Below are positions 20,946 through 32,660 of a DNA stretch of 64,000 nt, piece by piece. Location: contig CM062296.1 in the NCBI GenBank assembly GCA_031216915.1, forward strand, positions 449,438,287 to 449,502,286, read 5' to 3'. The notes beneath the pieces were generated by a model that was not told where the DNA came from, ran no database searches, and worked only from the letters and a program-made list of their open reading frames with translations. The stretch comes from Pictodentalium vernedei. Its lineage: Eukaryota > Mollusca > Scaphopoda > Dentaliida > Dentaliidae. Both the position numbers and the translations under genes were made by a program. Within the stretch, counting starts at the first letter, position 1. Each line of letters begins with the position of its first letter.

Positions 20946-23900
20946 CTTTTTTCGTCCATCATGTTGACGAGACGTCTCTCTTCTGCATTCGAAATCAGTG
21001 ATCATCCAACTCGTTGATTGTTTGTTCCTGTGCTATGATGATAGATCTAAGGATCTTCTAATATCAGGACTGTGTTTTATTTATATTCTCGCTTATTAAT
21101 TGATTCCACATTTATGTATTATTTTTCTTCTCTGTATTCACGCGCATATTTCGTGTGCTGTGCAGTTCGGACATAGAATTTTTTCACATTGATAATTTAT
21201 GTTATCATTTTTGATACTGTTATTATTGGAGTTAGGTGTCACTGGGGTGCTTCTTGGACAGGATTTCTCCTCTCCATTGAGGATGGAATTTCTGTATTTT
21301 TGTACTGTACCAATGACCCAGACTTCGCTGGTGCTAACTCTAAATTATTCAGGGCCAAACACAAATTTTGCCCCCCTAAACCCCAAAATTTGCATCCAAA
21401 TTAAAAAATTTAATGTCCTATATGTCCTCCATACTTTTGTCCACTGCGCATGCATAGTGTCAAGGAAGTACCGAAATTGGCGCCAAATCCTCATTCTTTG
21501 TTTGGCCCTTCTATCAGTAACATCTCACTGATATCTGTGCTTATAATCTCAGTTAAAATGATGCCAGACACAAAATTATGAAGGAAATGGTGGATCCAAG
21601 GATGAAATAAGAGGATGAGAGGAAGGAACAGTGGAAGGATGTGTTCAGGGCTGTAACTTATAATTTTTATGTAAAATTATTTCATGTTCCCTAATTTCGG
21701 GGCACAGGCCTGATGTTTTCATTCTTGCTATGAAATCTCCACTGTTTGTAAAGTGTTTCCTCTCTCCCTTTCCTTGATACCCTCCCTTGCTAATCTCCCA
21801 TGCTTTTGGTATAATTTTGGAAATTTTTTTATTGAAATTTCTTGGGAGTTTTTAGCACAGTTACAGAATGTTTATTCAGTTATCCCCATGGTTACATCCT
21901 CACCCTAGGGATGTTTAGGCGTTTTGGTCATGCATCTACCATCTGATGTATTGCAGCTTCTTCTGTGGAAGATTCGGTTTTGCATCGGATAGTGTTTTAA
22001 ATTGGTTACTGATTTCAGGCCATGTTTTTCAGTGCCTGGAGTCTTGTTTCCAGTTCTTATTGACTTTTGTTTATGTTGACAACGGTTACTTCTGTCAGTG
22101 ATTCCTTGTCTCCTGTAAGGTTTATTATATAGTCAGATACATTAATATTGTCCGTAAGTGTAACATTAATCTTTAGAAATGTTTTAAAATTTTGTCCACA
22201 CTTAGGCTTTTTTTGGGATCCATTTGGGCTCATCATTCCCTTTGGGAACTTGAGCTCATGTCAACATTTTTTTTTCGAAAATTTTCTTTTGAATTATTTT
22301 TCGAAATTTTTGATATGGATTATATTATTACTATGTATCTTTGTATTTTCAAGGGTTAGTGCGAGTACTACTGCTGTATATATCTTTTAATTATGAAAGA
22401 ATATTGTTCAAATTGTAAATTGAGGAAGTCTTCCTCTGATTCTCATGCTCATTGTATTTGCTGTAGTCATTGTACTCGCACTAATTCTTGTTCAGTATGT
22501 TCCAGTTGGGATGACAAATGTTGGAGACGTGTGGCGCAGTATATTGTTAGTGGTGGGAGGTCCATGCCGGTCCTCTCGCCACAGGGTCACTCTAGTTTTT
22601 CAGTCTCTTTTTCAGAGGAACAAGAACAGGGTGATGTTTCCGTGATGTCTTCCAGAAGTGTGCTGCCGTCGTCGCAAACCAATGAAGAGCTAGCGGCAAA
22701 AGTGTTCAAGGAAATCAGACAAGTGCCTAGATCCTTAGTAGGATTGACGACCTTGTCGCCAGCTAGCTCGCCTGGCGGATCTATCACTCTTGACGTTGGT
22801 GATGTGACGCCGGGTACGTCCGTTGCGGTCCAGCCGAGGAGAAAGGGTGTTGCGAGCACTATAATCTTGGATCACGCACACCCGGCGATGACAGATCGGA
22901 GGATGGATCAGAGGAAGCCAGTTAGTCCGGTAGCTAGCTCGTTCAGGTCTACTCGGACCGCATTTGAGAGAGGCCCTTCTCTCTTTCAACAACATCTGGG
23001 GCCAGATGTTGTACATAACGTTCGTCAGTCAGAGCTTACGTCCATTCCTCCTGCTCGGGACGCTCCGTCTCATAGGCAGCCGGCATCGGCTAATCTATTG
23101 GCTTCCTCTTCCACACGCCAGCACACACGACTGCACCTTGGCTATGTGACCTCAGATATCCAGCCTGCTTCGCCAACAAAGGATTCTACGTCGACCAGGG
23201 CACTCCATCCGGTAGCCAAGGACACGAGGCCTTACCAGTCAGGACGTATGCACAAAAGAATTATGCAAGAGGAACTGTCCCAGGAGCTTCCAGCGGCTAA
23301 ACAATGTAAGACCGCAGCTCCACAGGCCTCTGTGACGGACTTGCTATCACAGATAGTGCAACTCATCGCAGCATCCCAGCAACCTTCGGAAACTCTTTCA
23401 GTTCAGGAACTGTCTGAGGAAGCTGGGTCGGTACATTCCCTGCAGTGTCAGATAGGGACGACCGAGATTCGCATCTGGTCCAGTCGGATGGTGAAAGGGA
23501 ATCCACGGAGCTGGATTTTTCCCTTCAGGAACAACATAAGGTGGCTGTAGATTTTATCCGGCAACACTTTCCAGACATTGTTCCATCGGACCAGAGAGCT
23601 GCGATACCAGATAAGAGACTGATAGCGTCACTGGACACAACTTTTTCGGCCAGACTAAGGACGTCGTTCCTGAGTTTCCGGTCCAGTCCAGTAATGTCTC
23701 ACGGACCTTTGAATTGCTGAATGACACTATTTTTAGGCTAGCCTCTAAGACTGGCAGATCCAGTTTTTTATCGAAAAATTCTCTACATCTGCCGTTCATT
23801 AACAGTAGAAATAAATTTGAAATGGCAGGAAAGGATGTTCCGAGAGTTCCTCTGCATTTAGTCGACCAGGCGGAAGACTTGGAGTTGTCATTGTCGGCGT

Positions 23901-24242
23901 CTATGTTGATTCTCTCCAGTACATTGGAGACAACAATCTTGTCTAACAAAACCAGTTTAGACACCTTATCATGCGCAGATCACCTTACCAGAGCGTTAGC
24001 ACAACGTCTCGATGGTAAAGAATTCCAGGATATTCAAACTTCCTTGAGAGTTCTTTCTAGGGCAATCCTATTTTCCACGTATAACTCTGCCCTTTCAGTG
24101 GCAAATTTGGAGTTAGTCAGATGTGATGCTGCTCTGGCTTCATCCACTAGAGTGATTCTAAGGTGAAAAACTCTCTTCGAGTTGCTCCAGTTTGAGGAGA
24201 ACTTCTCTTTGATGGTAAGCTTTCATTAATCTACGATCAGAT

Positions 24243-25363
24243 TAGGGGGCTGCGACTATTCGAAATTCGATTCAAACTTCATTATTTGATTCGATTCGAT
24301 TCGAACATAGTAATTCGAATGTGTTCGAATCGCCGATTGTTTGAAATGGGCCTACTGTTATCATAAACTCGCTCGGAAACCCTCAGATTTCCCATATTTA
24401 TCACCCTTTGAAATTGATGAATTAAAGCGCGTATATTAATAACAACGCGAACTGGATCCATCATATGTTATACGTTATTTTGTCGCAAATGTCCCGTTGG
24501 TACACTCAAGTAATCACTAGATCAATGCATAACTTCGATCAACACTGTGTTCCGTTTTTTTTTGTGAGTAGACAGACGGTTACAATACATCAAAGGTTTT
24601 TTGCCGTCACTGGTCTGCGAATAAATTGTGGCAATGTAGATTACGCAGAGAAGAGCGCAAGTCACTCAAACGGTAATTTCAAAGTGATGCCGACAACTCA
24701 TTGAACTATGTTGTTCACCAATAAGCATGTGAATCCTTAGGTAAGGATTCGATCATTTGCTAGCCTGAATCGAGCATCATTCTGTTCTGTGGAATTATAC
24801 TCTTTAGAACGTTGTGTGACTTCATTCTTCAATATGGCATCAAACCAGCCTCAATCTGCGGTTCACAAATATTTTATGCACGATAAACTCGCAGAGACTT
24901 ACACGTGTATGGAGTGCAATGTTGTGTATAAAGCACACTCAACCAGCACGACGACACCCCTATGGAACCACCTTCTCAAGAAACACCCGGCGTTGCACGC
25001 ACAAGCTATTTCAGCGAAGGCTTGTAACGATGGTTTTTTTCTGAGTAACATGCGGAGGATTATTCCCACGAGGCGTTAACGAATGGGAATAACCTTCTTG
25101 TATTGCACGAAAAATAAACATCCTAGGCTACTACAGGAATGTGAATTATGGTGTTTATTATATTCTTCGACCTTTTTCTATGATCAGTTCGAACATGTAC
25201 AGCGAGCATATAAAAAGGAAGTTATCCAAGGAGAAAAATTCTGCCCGACATCGTATTTCTTAATGACGAAATTCGATTCGCGTTTCGATTCGAAATTCGA
25301 TTCGATTATGCAAATTCTATTCGAAATTCGATTCGATGAAAATTTGTGATTCGCAGGGCCCTA
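24243..25363 (+). mobile_element. hAT transposon with BED-finger ORF, transposase core missing
   Basis: TIRs TAGGGGGCTGCGA and TCGCAGGGCCCTA, flanked by a perfect 8-bp duplication GATCAGAT (24235-24242 and 25364-25371). Subterminal regions are packed with TTCGAA/ATTCGATTCG motifs, likely transposase-binding sites. It is inserted in the gag-like ORF of B2. The only ORF is the BED-finger N-terminus at 24834-25079. Confidence 0.93.
24834..25079 (+). CDS. BED-type zinc-finger protein, N-terminal remnant of hAT transposase
   Basis: From the ATG at 24834 (MASNQPQSAVHKYF) the frame encodes about 81 residues with the BED-finger pattern: YTCMECNVVYK (Cx2C), then TTPLWNHLLKKHPALH (paired His). BED fingers bind transposon ends and sit at the N-terminus of hAT transposases. 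The expected RNase-H-like catalytic core and C-terminal dimerisation region are absent: the frame stops at 25077-25079, 284 bases from the element end. An in-frame ATG at 24789 lies further up, but the one at 24834 fits the family better. Whether the fragment is expressed is unknown. Confidence 0.72.
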   Translation: MASNQPQSAVHKYFMHDKLAETYTCMECNVVYKAHSTSTTTPLWNHLLKKHPALHAQAISAKACNDGFFLSNMRRIIPTRR

Positions 25364-25603
25364 GATCAGATTACTAAGAAAGCTTCAGACTCTCTGCTCT
25401 TTAAGTCCGTTTCTGAAAAACAGGACTCAGCAGAGAGGAGTAAGTCAGGAACTTCTGGGGCGAGTATGTCCAAGGGAAGCTCCTATAGAGGATCTAAAAA
25501 ACCTCTAGTTCTTACTCCAGAGACTGTCAGAGTAGCGACTCAGGTAGGGGATGTAATGCTGGCTGAGACAACCGGTCAGACACCCCTAGGTTGACTGGTC
25601 GAG

Positions 25604-26630
25604 GTGCGGGTCGGGGAGGACGTAGTTTCTCCTCCCGCAAGCCTCGCAGGTCCAGGAGGTGAAGGTCATAACCTCTATTGTGCTCCAGTGGGCGGAAGGC
25701 TGTCAAGATTCTTAACCAATTGGTTGCCAATTATGGACAACCAATGGGTTCAGGAGGTCATTTCGGAAGGTCTAAAACTGTCCTTCAGAGAAAAAACCTC
25801 CGTTAACACGAAGTCCACAATGAACTCAGCTTCCGTCAAACCTTCAGAAGAGAGATTCGCTTCCATCAGAGGTGCAATCTCTTCTGGAGAAGAACACAAT
25901 AGAGGTCGTAGAAAACCAGGAATCTCACGGTTTTTACAGTCACCTGTTCCTGGTACCAAAACCAGACGGCTCGTTCCGTCCAGTTATAGATAGGATAAAC
26001 AAGCTGATCGTGGTTCCGAAATTTTATATGGAGACCATCCGATCGGTGAGAGTGAGCATTCGAGTGAACGATTATGCTGCAAGCATAGATCTCAAGGATG
26101 TGTACTTTCCTGTCATGGTACATCCGACGTTCAGGAAGTACCTTCGCTTCGCTGTCCTAGGAGTCGTTTATCAGTTCCGAGCAATGTGCTTCGGACTGAA
26201 TCTAGCACCCTGGGCCATCATGCGAATAAAGAACTTGGTAATGACTCATTTCCGAGCTCATTTGTCTGCGGTAACGTCAGCCCACTTGGACGACATTCTT
26301 CAGAGGTACGGCGACAGATTAACTCTTCAGAACGATGTTCAGAGTCTGCTTCAATTGCTCCGACGTCTCGGTTTCATAGTAAACGAAAAGAAGTCGGATC
26401 TAGTTCTGTCCAATTCGTTCATTCACTTGGGAATGAGCTTCGAGACGCACAACAATCTGGTTCGTCTGCCGTTACCCAGAGCGAAATTAGTTAGTTGTTA
26501 TGCTTGCTTTTGTCTACACTCAGATGTAGTAATAGCGAGAGAATTTATGTGACTGGTAGGTTTGTGCGGAGCCGCCGCGGACCTTATTCCGATGGGGCGC
26601 CTACGCACTCGTCCACTCAGAATTGGAGTG
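25604..26630 (+). pseudogene. DIRS reverse transcriptase (B2), nearly intact palm
   Basis: 25604-25993 holds the N-terminal part (VGGRLSRFLTNWLPIMDNQW), then a frame change. 25872-26552 is a 226-residue open frame with HLFLVPKPDGSFRPVIDRIN (fingers), AASIDLKDVYFPVMVHP (motif A Asp), YQFRAMCFGLNLAPW (motif B), TSAHLDDILQRYG (catalytic LDD) and LGFIVNEKKSDLVLSN. The order and spacing are those of DIRS-group RT. It stops at 26550-26552, where B1 reads Arg-Leu, so a point mutation ends the frame early. Confidence 0.92.
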
Positions 26631-26639
26631 TGAAGATTC

Positions 26640-27135
26640 ATTCACTCGAAACGAACATCGTCTTGTCGAACCAAGTAAAACAAGAGATTCAGACTTGGGC
26701 AGATATTCAGTGGTTAACTCAAGGAGTTCCACTGCAACTGCTGGATCCGGTTTTTACGATTATGACGGATGCGTGTCAAACAGGTTGAGGCGCGACATTG
26801 AGTCCAACATATTCGAGATGCCAGGGTCTTTGGGATCCACAAAGAGATAATGTCACTTTGGCTTGCGCTACGTCATTGGATGAACATAATTCAGAATTCA
26901 CATGTTCAAATACTGTCCGACAATTCGACAGTAGTAGCGTACATTCGGAACCAGGGAGGCACTCATTCCATTCCGTTATTCAACTTAACGGAAAGAATCC
27001 TTCTCTTTGTCCTAGAGCATCAGGTTCTTCCATCATATTCCGGGTTGTCTGAACGTTCTAGCGGACTCCCTTTCTCGGAAAGGTCGCATGTTGACGTCAA
27101 AATGGACTCTCAACAAGCGAGTATTCAATCAGATC
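26640..27135 (+). pseudogene. DIRS RNase H domain (B2)
   Basis: TIMTDACQTG followed by a TGA stop where other copies have Trp (26754-26787). Then VQILSDNSTVVAYIRNQGGT (26908-26967) and a frameshifted HxxG..NVLADSLSRKG region (27040-27085). The Trp to stop change (TGG to TGA) is a single transition. Confidence 0.85.
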
Positions 27136-27539
27136 TGCTACCAATGGGATCGTCCAATGATAGACTTGCTTGCGACGCATCTCAACAATCAGTTGCAGGC
27201 ATATGTGTCACCATGCCCAGATCCTCGAGCGTTCGCAGTAGATGGTCTCTCGATATCTTGGAACGGAATGATAGGATACGCGTATCCTCCAGATCCATTG
27301 ATTCAACAGATATTGCTAAAAATCAAGCAATCTCATTGCAAGATTCTGTTGGTAGCATCTCTGTCTCCCCAGAGACCATGGATAAATCTACTCAGGTGTC
27401 TGTTACGGGACATTCCTCGGAAGCTTCCTCCACGGGAGGACCTTCTTTCACAGGGGAAATTGCGCACACTGCATCACAACCTGCAAGGTCTCAACCTTCA
27501 CGTATTTCCATTGTGCGGTCCTTCTTGCACAGCAAGCAA

Positions 27540-28495
27540 TTTACAGGACGAGCATTGGATGCAGTTTCTAACTGTAGGAGGACCTCCTCTTCGCTAAATT
27601 ATGCTGCTGAGTTGAAGGTTTTCTCTCGTTGGTGTAAGGATCATTCAATTGATTTCTATGACCCCTCCATTCCAGACATTGCTAATTTTTTGGTCTACTT
27701 GTTTGACGAGATCAAACTGCAGCCAATAACTATTAAGGGTTATAGGTCTATGCTATCGGATACTTATGCTCATCATGATAGCTTACAAATTGGATCTAAT
27801 GTCTCTTTTTCAAAGTTAGTTAAAAACTTTTCGTTAAATAGACCTAGAACCCTTAGGTTAATTCCTAAGTGGAATTCAAATGCTTATCTTAAAAGGCAGC
27901 TTTTCTCTTAGCCTTCTTTTCTGCTAGAAGAGTTAGTGAGCTTCATGCTCTATCTGTTGATGATTCTCACTATCGTAGTGTTGGTAATACCTATTACTTT
28001 GACTACTAATGTGGGATTTTTGGCGAAGAATCAGGCTTCTAATAAGTGCCCTGAGCCTATTGTTATTAAGGCTCTTCCATCCTCAGATGGCCATAGTCCT
28101 TTGCTGTGTCCAGTTAGAGCTATGTGTATTTACAAACATAGATCTGAGTTTATCAGAAAGGGACAAAAACATTTCTTTCTGTTTCTGCTTCCAAATAGAA
28201 GGGACATCACGGTCCATTCTTTTTCTAGGTGGATTCAGTTGGCTATTTGTACTGCTTATGAAAGATTATCTTCTACTCAGCAGTCTGTGCTTAAGATTCA
28301 GCGCTCGAAGTTAGAGCGCTGTCTACATCTTGGGCTTATGCTAATAGTATTGCTATTACTGATCTGATGAAGGCTGCATACTGGTCTCAGCCTTCTACGT
28401 TCACGAAGTTTTACCTTAGAAGTATCGAGTCCATTTCAGGCGACCTTAGATGTTTGGGTCCATTATCTGTTGCTCAGAATGTCGTCCACTAAACA
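27540..28495 (+). pseudogene. DIRS tyrosine recombinase (B2)
   Basis: Core-binding region 27590-27840 (AELKVFSRWCKDHSIDFYDP, LQPITIKGYRSMLSDTY). Catalytic domain from about 27900 (SARRVSELHALSVDDSHY across frames), FLAKNQASNKCPEPIVIKAL (28018-28077) and LLCPVRAMCIYKHRSEFIRK. The box near 28300 reads SALEVRALSTSWAY, so the His of HxxR is Leu. The Tyr-containing FTKFYLRS is at about 28400-28422. Frame breaks near 27905 and 28290. Confidence 0.85.
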
Positions 28496-28589
28496 GTTGC
28501 AACTCTAGTTATGCAGACTTTCTGTTCCAGCAGTGACTCTGTCCTGCTGCCCTCTTCATTCTGTGGTGATTGACCCGGAGCAAGGGGAA

Positions 28590-28608
28590 GGGGGGGGGGG
28601 GGGGGGGG
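28590..28608 (+). repeat. Poly-G tract (19 G) in B2
   Basis: Same relative location as the 21-G and 20-G runs of B1 and B3, just past the recombinase ORF. Confidence 0.95.
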
Positions 28609-29098
28609 AGATGGTGTTCCCTTATATCACCTGCTTTATAGTGAAAAGCAAGGGAATACCTCCTCTGGCGTCAGTAATTCCGAGTCGGTGCTAGGATGGT
28701 TTTAAAGTGTAAAGCTAATGTCTATCTTATTTATGTAATATTTTTAAAGTGTAGCTCGGTGTGAAGAATTTGTATATGTCACGTGTTATACGAGCGTTAA
28801 TATACAATCCTCGGACACTTTTAAATGAATATAAAGAGTCTCATTCTCTGGACTATCTTTATTTATTGGCTTTCCTTTAAGAAATTAGTATAGTGGGTTA
28901 TATTGGATGTTAATAGAGATCATTGATGTTATTGTGCTCAATTACGGATTGGTAATATGTCTTTCTTATTTTGTATTAACAAGAAAGATATATGTAAATC
29001 CTGTTTCTCCTTTTCTCCTTGAGGGGATAATTCTATATATGTAATTGAGCCTATTAGATTTTCCTTTATGTCCTAGGCCCTCCAGCCTTTTTTCTATT

Positions 29099-29187
29099 CA
29101 GCTAAGTCTGGGTCATTGGTACAGTATAAAAATATGAAAAAAATTATAGTAATTTATATATTTTTTATACTTACCAATGACCCAGAC
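29099..29187 (+). repeat. Internal complementary region (B2)
   Basis: GTCTGGGTCATTGGTACAGT on the left pairs with ATACTTACCAATGACCCAGAC on the right. The left half is the complement of the B2 left end and the right half that of its right end. Confidence 0.85.
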
Positions 29188-29629
29188 GTGGATGGCCCTC
29201 CCATAAGTTGGGAACTCATACCTCCCTGCTGATCATATAACATTTACCAGGCACTGGTTGTAAGAATGAGGATTTGGTGCCAATTTCAGTACTTCCTTGA
29301 CACTGTGCATGTGCAGTGGACAAAAGTATGGAGGACCATATAGGACAATGAATTTTTTGATTTGGATGCAAATTTGGGGGATTGGGGGGGCAAAATTTGT
29401 GTTTGGCCCTGAATAATTTAGAGTTAGCACCAGCTAAGTCTGGGTCATTGGTAAGTATAGAAAATATATAAATTACTATAATTTTTTTCATTTTTTGGCT
29501 CTCTGTCGACCGTCTGGTGTCTGTTGTGTTCCCACCGGATCAAATTTTTCTGTCACCTTTCTCTCTTAGTAGGGGGTGTTCTTCTGTCTTCATCTGTTGA
29601 ATTCACCTTCTTCTCTTCAGCTCTCACTT

Positions 29630-30510
29630 CTGTCATGCCCAGGACTATTCCTTGTGGGCAATGCCGTCTGCCAAAGCATGTGGATGATTCACTTGCTTCC
29701 TACTCTACTTGCAATGGATATTCTTCCGATCGACCCTGTGGGCTATGTGGATGGTGGTCATCCACCTTTTGGGCATCAGTGAACCGTGTTGTGCGTTCTG
29801 GTGGGCCCTCAGGTGTGCCTACACCATGGGAGGCATCGGCTGGTTTGCCCATGATGGCCTGTGTGTCTTCCAACTCAGGATGAGTCAGACATACCTGACA
29901 TTGAGAGTCTACAGTCTTCTGACTTGAGGCCAGCTCTTGACTTTCCAAGCCCAAGTCGGCCTTTATTCCTATGGCAACTCTGGAGTCCCTGTTGGGCTTA
30001 TCGAGAGACATGCTGGGCATGTTTTCTCTCTCTGATCACGTCGTCTCTGCTTGAGCTGCTTATCTGCCTCCAGGTAAGTTTGACAATGTACAGGCTCCTT
30101 TGCGTGTGCTGTCCAAGGCGCACATGCATCTTACTCACACGCATGCCTGTAACACGGCCAACGTGGAATTAGTTCGCAGGGACACTGTGTTGGACACAAG
30201 CCATTCCCTTCCTGAGGGGCAGCACACTGCTCTTCGATCTGCTTCTTTGGCGGGTCCGCAACTGTTCCATGGTTCCGTGGCGATGGTCCGGGATGACATC
30301 CTGCATCATTCCAAAGATCAGCTGCTGCTTCGTCAGCTTGATCAGCCTTCTGTTGGAGGCAGGGGCCGTCCAAAGCCTAACAAGCACCCTTCTGCTTCCT
30401 CTGCGAAGCCAAGGGCTGATCCTCCTGCCGCCACTTCTACTTCTTACTCACACAGTAAGGGTAAATGTCGGCAAGCTAGAGGGAGGACTCAGGATTCTTC
30501 AAAAAGTTGA
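29630..30510 (+). pseudogene. DIRS gag-like ORF remnant (A2)
   Basis: From 29635 an open frame encodes MPRTIPCGQCRLPKHVDD and further Cys pairs (DRPCGLCGWW), a probable zinc-binding head, ending at 29883. Fragments up to 30510 include HTHACNTANVELVRRDTVLD, the counterpart of the SVANLELVRCDAAL segment of family B. This shows that the gag C-terminal parts of A and B are related. Confidence 0.72.
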
Positions 30511-30529
30511 GGAGGTGGTTTCTCTTCTC

Positions 30530-31440
30530 GCCAGGGCTCGACATGAAGGTCCTCATGTTGATTCGTTCCAGGTTGGAGGAAGGATATCAGAATTTGCAGA
30601 CCATTGGGCCACCATCACATCCATTCCTTGGGTGTTAGATGTTGTTCGGTCCGGGCTGCGAATATCCTTCCGGAGGCACCCCACTCTGTCGAGAGTGCCT
30701 CTTCCAACACAAGTTCCTTCAAACGTTTTACGTCGGGAGCATTTGATCACAGAGATAGACAATCTCCTGTCAAAGGGGGTGCTCGAGGTCGTCAAGAACA
30801 TTCAGTCAGTGGGATCTTATTCCTGTCTGTTCTTGGTGCCGAAGAAGGACGGGTGACTCAGATCGAGCATCGATCTGAGTATCCTGAACCAGTCTATCAT
30901 TGCTCCCAAGTTCAGCATGGAGACTTTCAGGTCGGTTGGCTTCTCCATTCACCAGGGAGATTTCGCTTCCAGCATCGACCTGCGAGACGCTAACTTTCAC
31001 ATTCCGATTCATCAGACATCGCGAAAGTATCTCAGGTACGCTTTTCTGGGGCGAGTTTACCAGTTCAAAGCCATGCCTTTCGGCCTAAACCTGGCTCCTT
31101 GGGCCTTCACCCGACTGATGTCACATGTGATAGTCTTCCATCGCACACAGTCCAGGGTGACTACTTCAGCATATCTGGACAATATCCTGCAGAGGTACAC
31201 CAATATTACTCTTCTCGAGTCCGATGTCGACACACTGTTGAGCCTGCTTTCATCGCTAGGGTTTAGAGTCAGTGAGGAGAAGACGAACCTGGTCCCTTCT
31301 CAGTTGTTTTGTCATCTGGGGATGGACTTCCGTACACAGGTGAATACGGTGACGGTTCCCAGGGCAATGGTAGTGATTCTCTTGGCTTTCAACCTGGCTC
31401 TGACCCAATCCCCGTCTAGCCAAGATACGAACCTGCAGTT
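30530..31440 (+). pseudogene. DIRS reverse transcriptase (A2), joined past a deleted RNase H
   Basis: Fingers region about 30580-30860 (VGGRISEFADHWATI, LLSKGVLEVVKN, LFLVPKKDG, then a stop). The 30917-31672 frame is open and holds GDFASSIDLRDANFHIPIHQ, FLGRVYQFKAMPFGLNLAPW, TSAYLDNILQRYTN and SLGFRVSEEKTNLVPSQLFC. The catalytic box is LDN. After LALTQSPSS (31420) the frame continues straight into the RT/YR linker because the RNase H is missing. Confidence 0.88.
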
Positions 31441-31629
31441 GTTGCCTCAGCGGGTGTGGATCAGTCAGCTCCTCTCACTGTTGGCGGCGGTTCCAGCATG
31501 TCTCCCTCTACGTCGCGACCTTCTTTGCCAAGGTCACCCGGGGAGGTTTCACGTCGTCCTGTCTTCATTGTGCTTTCACTATCTTTTGTCAGGTCCTGTC
31601 TCCACCATAGAGGTTTTTCGAAATGACCA

Positions 31630-32660
31630 GTGGAGTGCATTTCTTCTTCAAGGATGCACTCCACTGGTTTAGCCTATGCGGCTAAGTGGAAGGTCTTCTG
31701 TCAATGGTGTGCCGATCACTCTGTTGATTATGCCAATCCTTCGATTTCACAGATTGCAGAGTTTCTGGTATATTTGTTTGATTCTCAGGGTCTCCAGCCT
31801 GTTACCATCAAAGGATACAGGTCCATGCTTTCGGAGACTTTTTCGTATGTGGGACAACGTCGTATTGGCACTAATCCATAACTCTCCAAGCTTGTTCGGC
31901 ACTTTTCCTTGAAAAGGCCTTGGACTTTGCAGCTTACCCCAAGATGGAATCTTTCTTGGGTGCTGCTTTGCTTGGGGGTGGGGGGGCAGGGTGGGGGGGG
32001 GGGGGTGCTGTTCGAACCTTTATCCCAGGTGGATATGCATTTTCTAACATAGAAGATGGCTTTTCTAATGGCTTTTGCCTCAGAGAGACGATGTTAGTGA
32101 GCTTCACGCTCTCTCTATTGACCCTGCCTTTTTCAGGAGCTCTCCCAACAGTTGTTACGTTTACCACTGATTGCTCCTTTGTGGCCAAGAATCAGATACC
32201 AGAAATGACTCCACCTCCTATCTGTATCAGGACTCTTCCTTCAGCTGAGGGTAACAGCCTTTTGCTCTGTTCGGTTCGTGCAATTCGCATTTATCTCAAT
32301 CAGACACAGTTCATTAGGAAAGGCAGGATTTTTTCTGTCTCTTATTCCTGGTTGATAGAAGGTCTCTCCTCAATCCATTTCTCGATGGATTTGTCTTGCT
32401 ATTCGCGTGGCTTATGCTTATCTAGCGACTGATGATTGTATTACCAATCGTATTGCTGCCCACGAGATGCGTGCTTTGTCTACCTCTTGGGCTTATATTA
32501 ACTCCATCAAATTGTCGGATGTTATGCAGGCAGCCTACTGGAGAAATGCTTCTACTTTCTCCACCTTCTATCTGCGTCAGTTGCAGGAGCTGTCCGAGGA
32601 CCTTTTTTCTTTAGGCCCTCTTTCTTCTGCTCAGGCTGTTGTTTACCCTAGCCATTAGGC
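31630..32660 (+). pseudogene. DIRS tyrosine recombinase (A2)
   Basis: Core-binding frame 31630-31881 (AAKWKVFCQWCADHSVDYAN, LQPVTIKGYRSMLSETF). The catalytic part begins after a G-rich insert (31974-32005). The first Arg region near 32085-32105 is out of frame, and FVAKNQIPEMTPPP is at 32180-32220. The 32407-32658 frame keeps HEMRALSTSWAY (HxxR, 32461-32496) and FSTFYLRQLQELSED with the presumed Tyr (32557-32601). Confidence 0.87.
31974..32005 (+). repeat. G-rich tract in A2 recombinase region
   Basis: Runs of 5, 7 and 13 G broken by T and CAGGGT, at the site of the 13-G run in A1. Confidence 0.9.

Larger units (their letters stand above)
22393..25590 (+). pseudogene. DIRS gag-like ORF1 (B2), interrupted by hAT insertion
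   Basis: A 385-residue open frame (22393-23550) opens with a Cys/His-rich head: CSNCKLRKSSSDSHAHCICC, then further CxxC-type pairs up to about residue 45, likely a zinc-binding fold. A long Ser/Pro/Arg-rich middle follows. The frame then shifts; 23445-23720 and 23714-24166 continue with VDFIRQHFPDIVPSDQ and CADHLTRALAQRLDGKEF. After the hAT (24243-25363) it resumes with ITKKASDSLLFKSVSEKQDS and stops at about 25594. Function is probably RNA/DNA packaging, by analogy with other DIRS ORF1 proteins. Confidence 0.8.
21296..29488 (+). mobile_element. DIRS-type retrotransposon, copy B2, inserted in A2 and containing a hAT
   Basis: Left ITR at about 21296-21520 (ACTGTACCAATGACCCAGAC, inverse of the right end), gag-like ORF, RT, RNase H, YR, poly-G, internal complementary region 29099-29187 and right ITR to about 29488. 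Without the hAT it is about 7.06 kb. It is the best preserved B copy and the only one keeping an LDD catalytic box, yet every ORF has stops or frame breaks. Confidence 0.9.
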
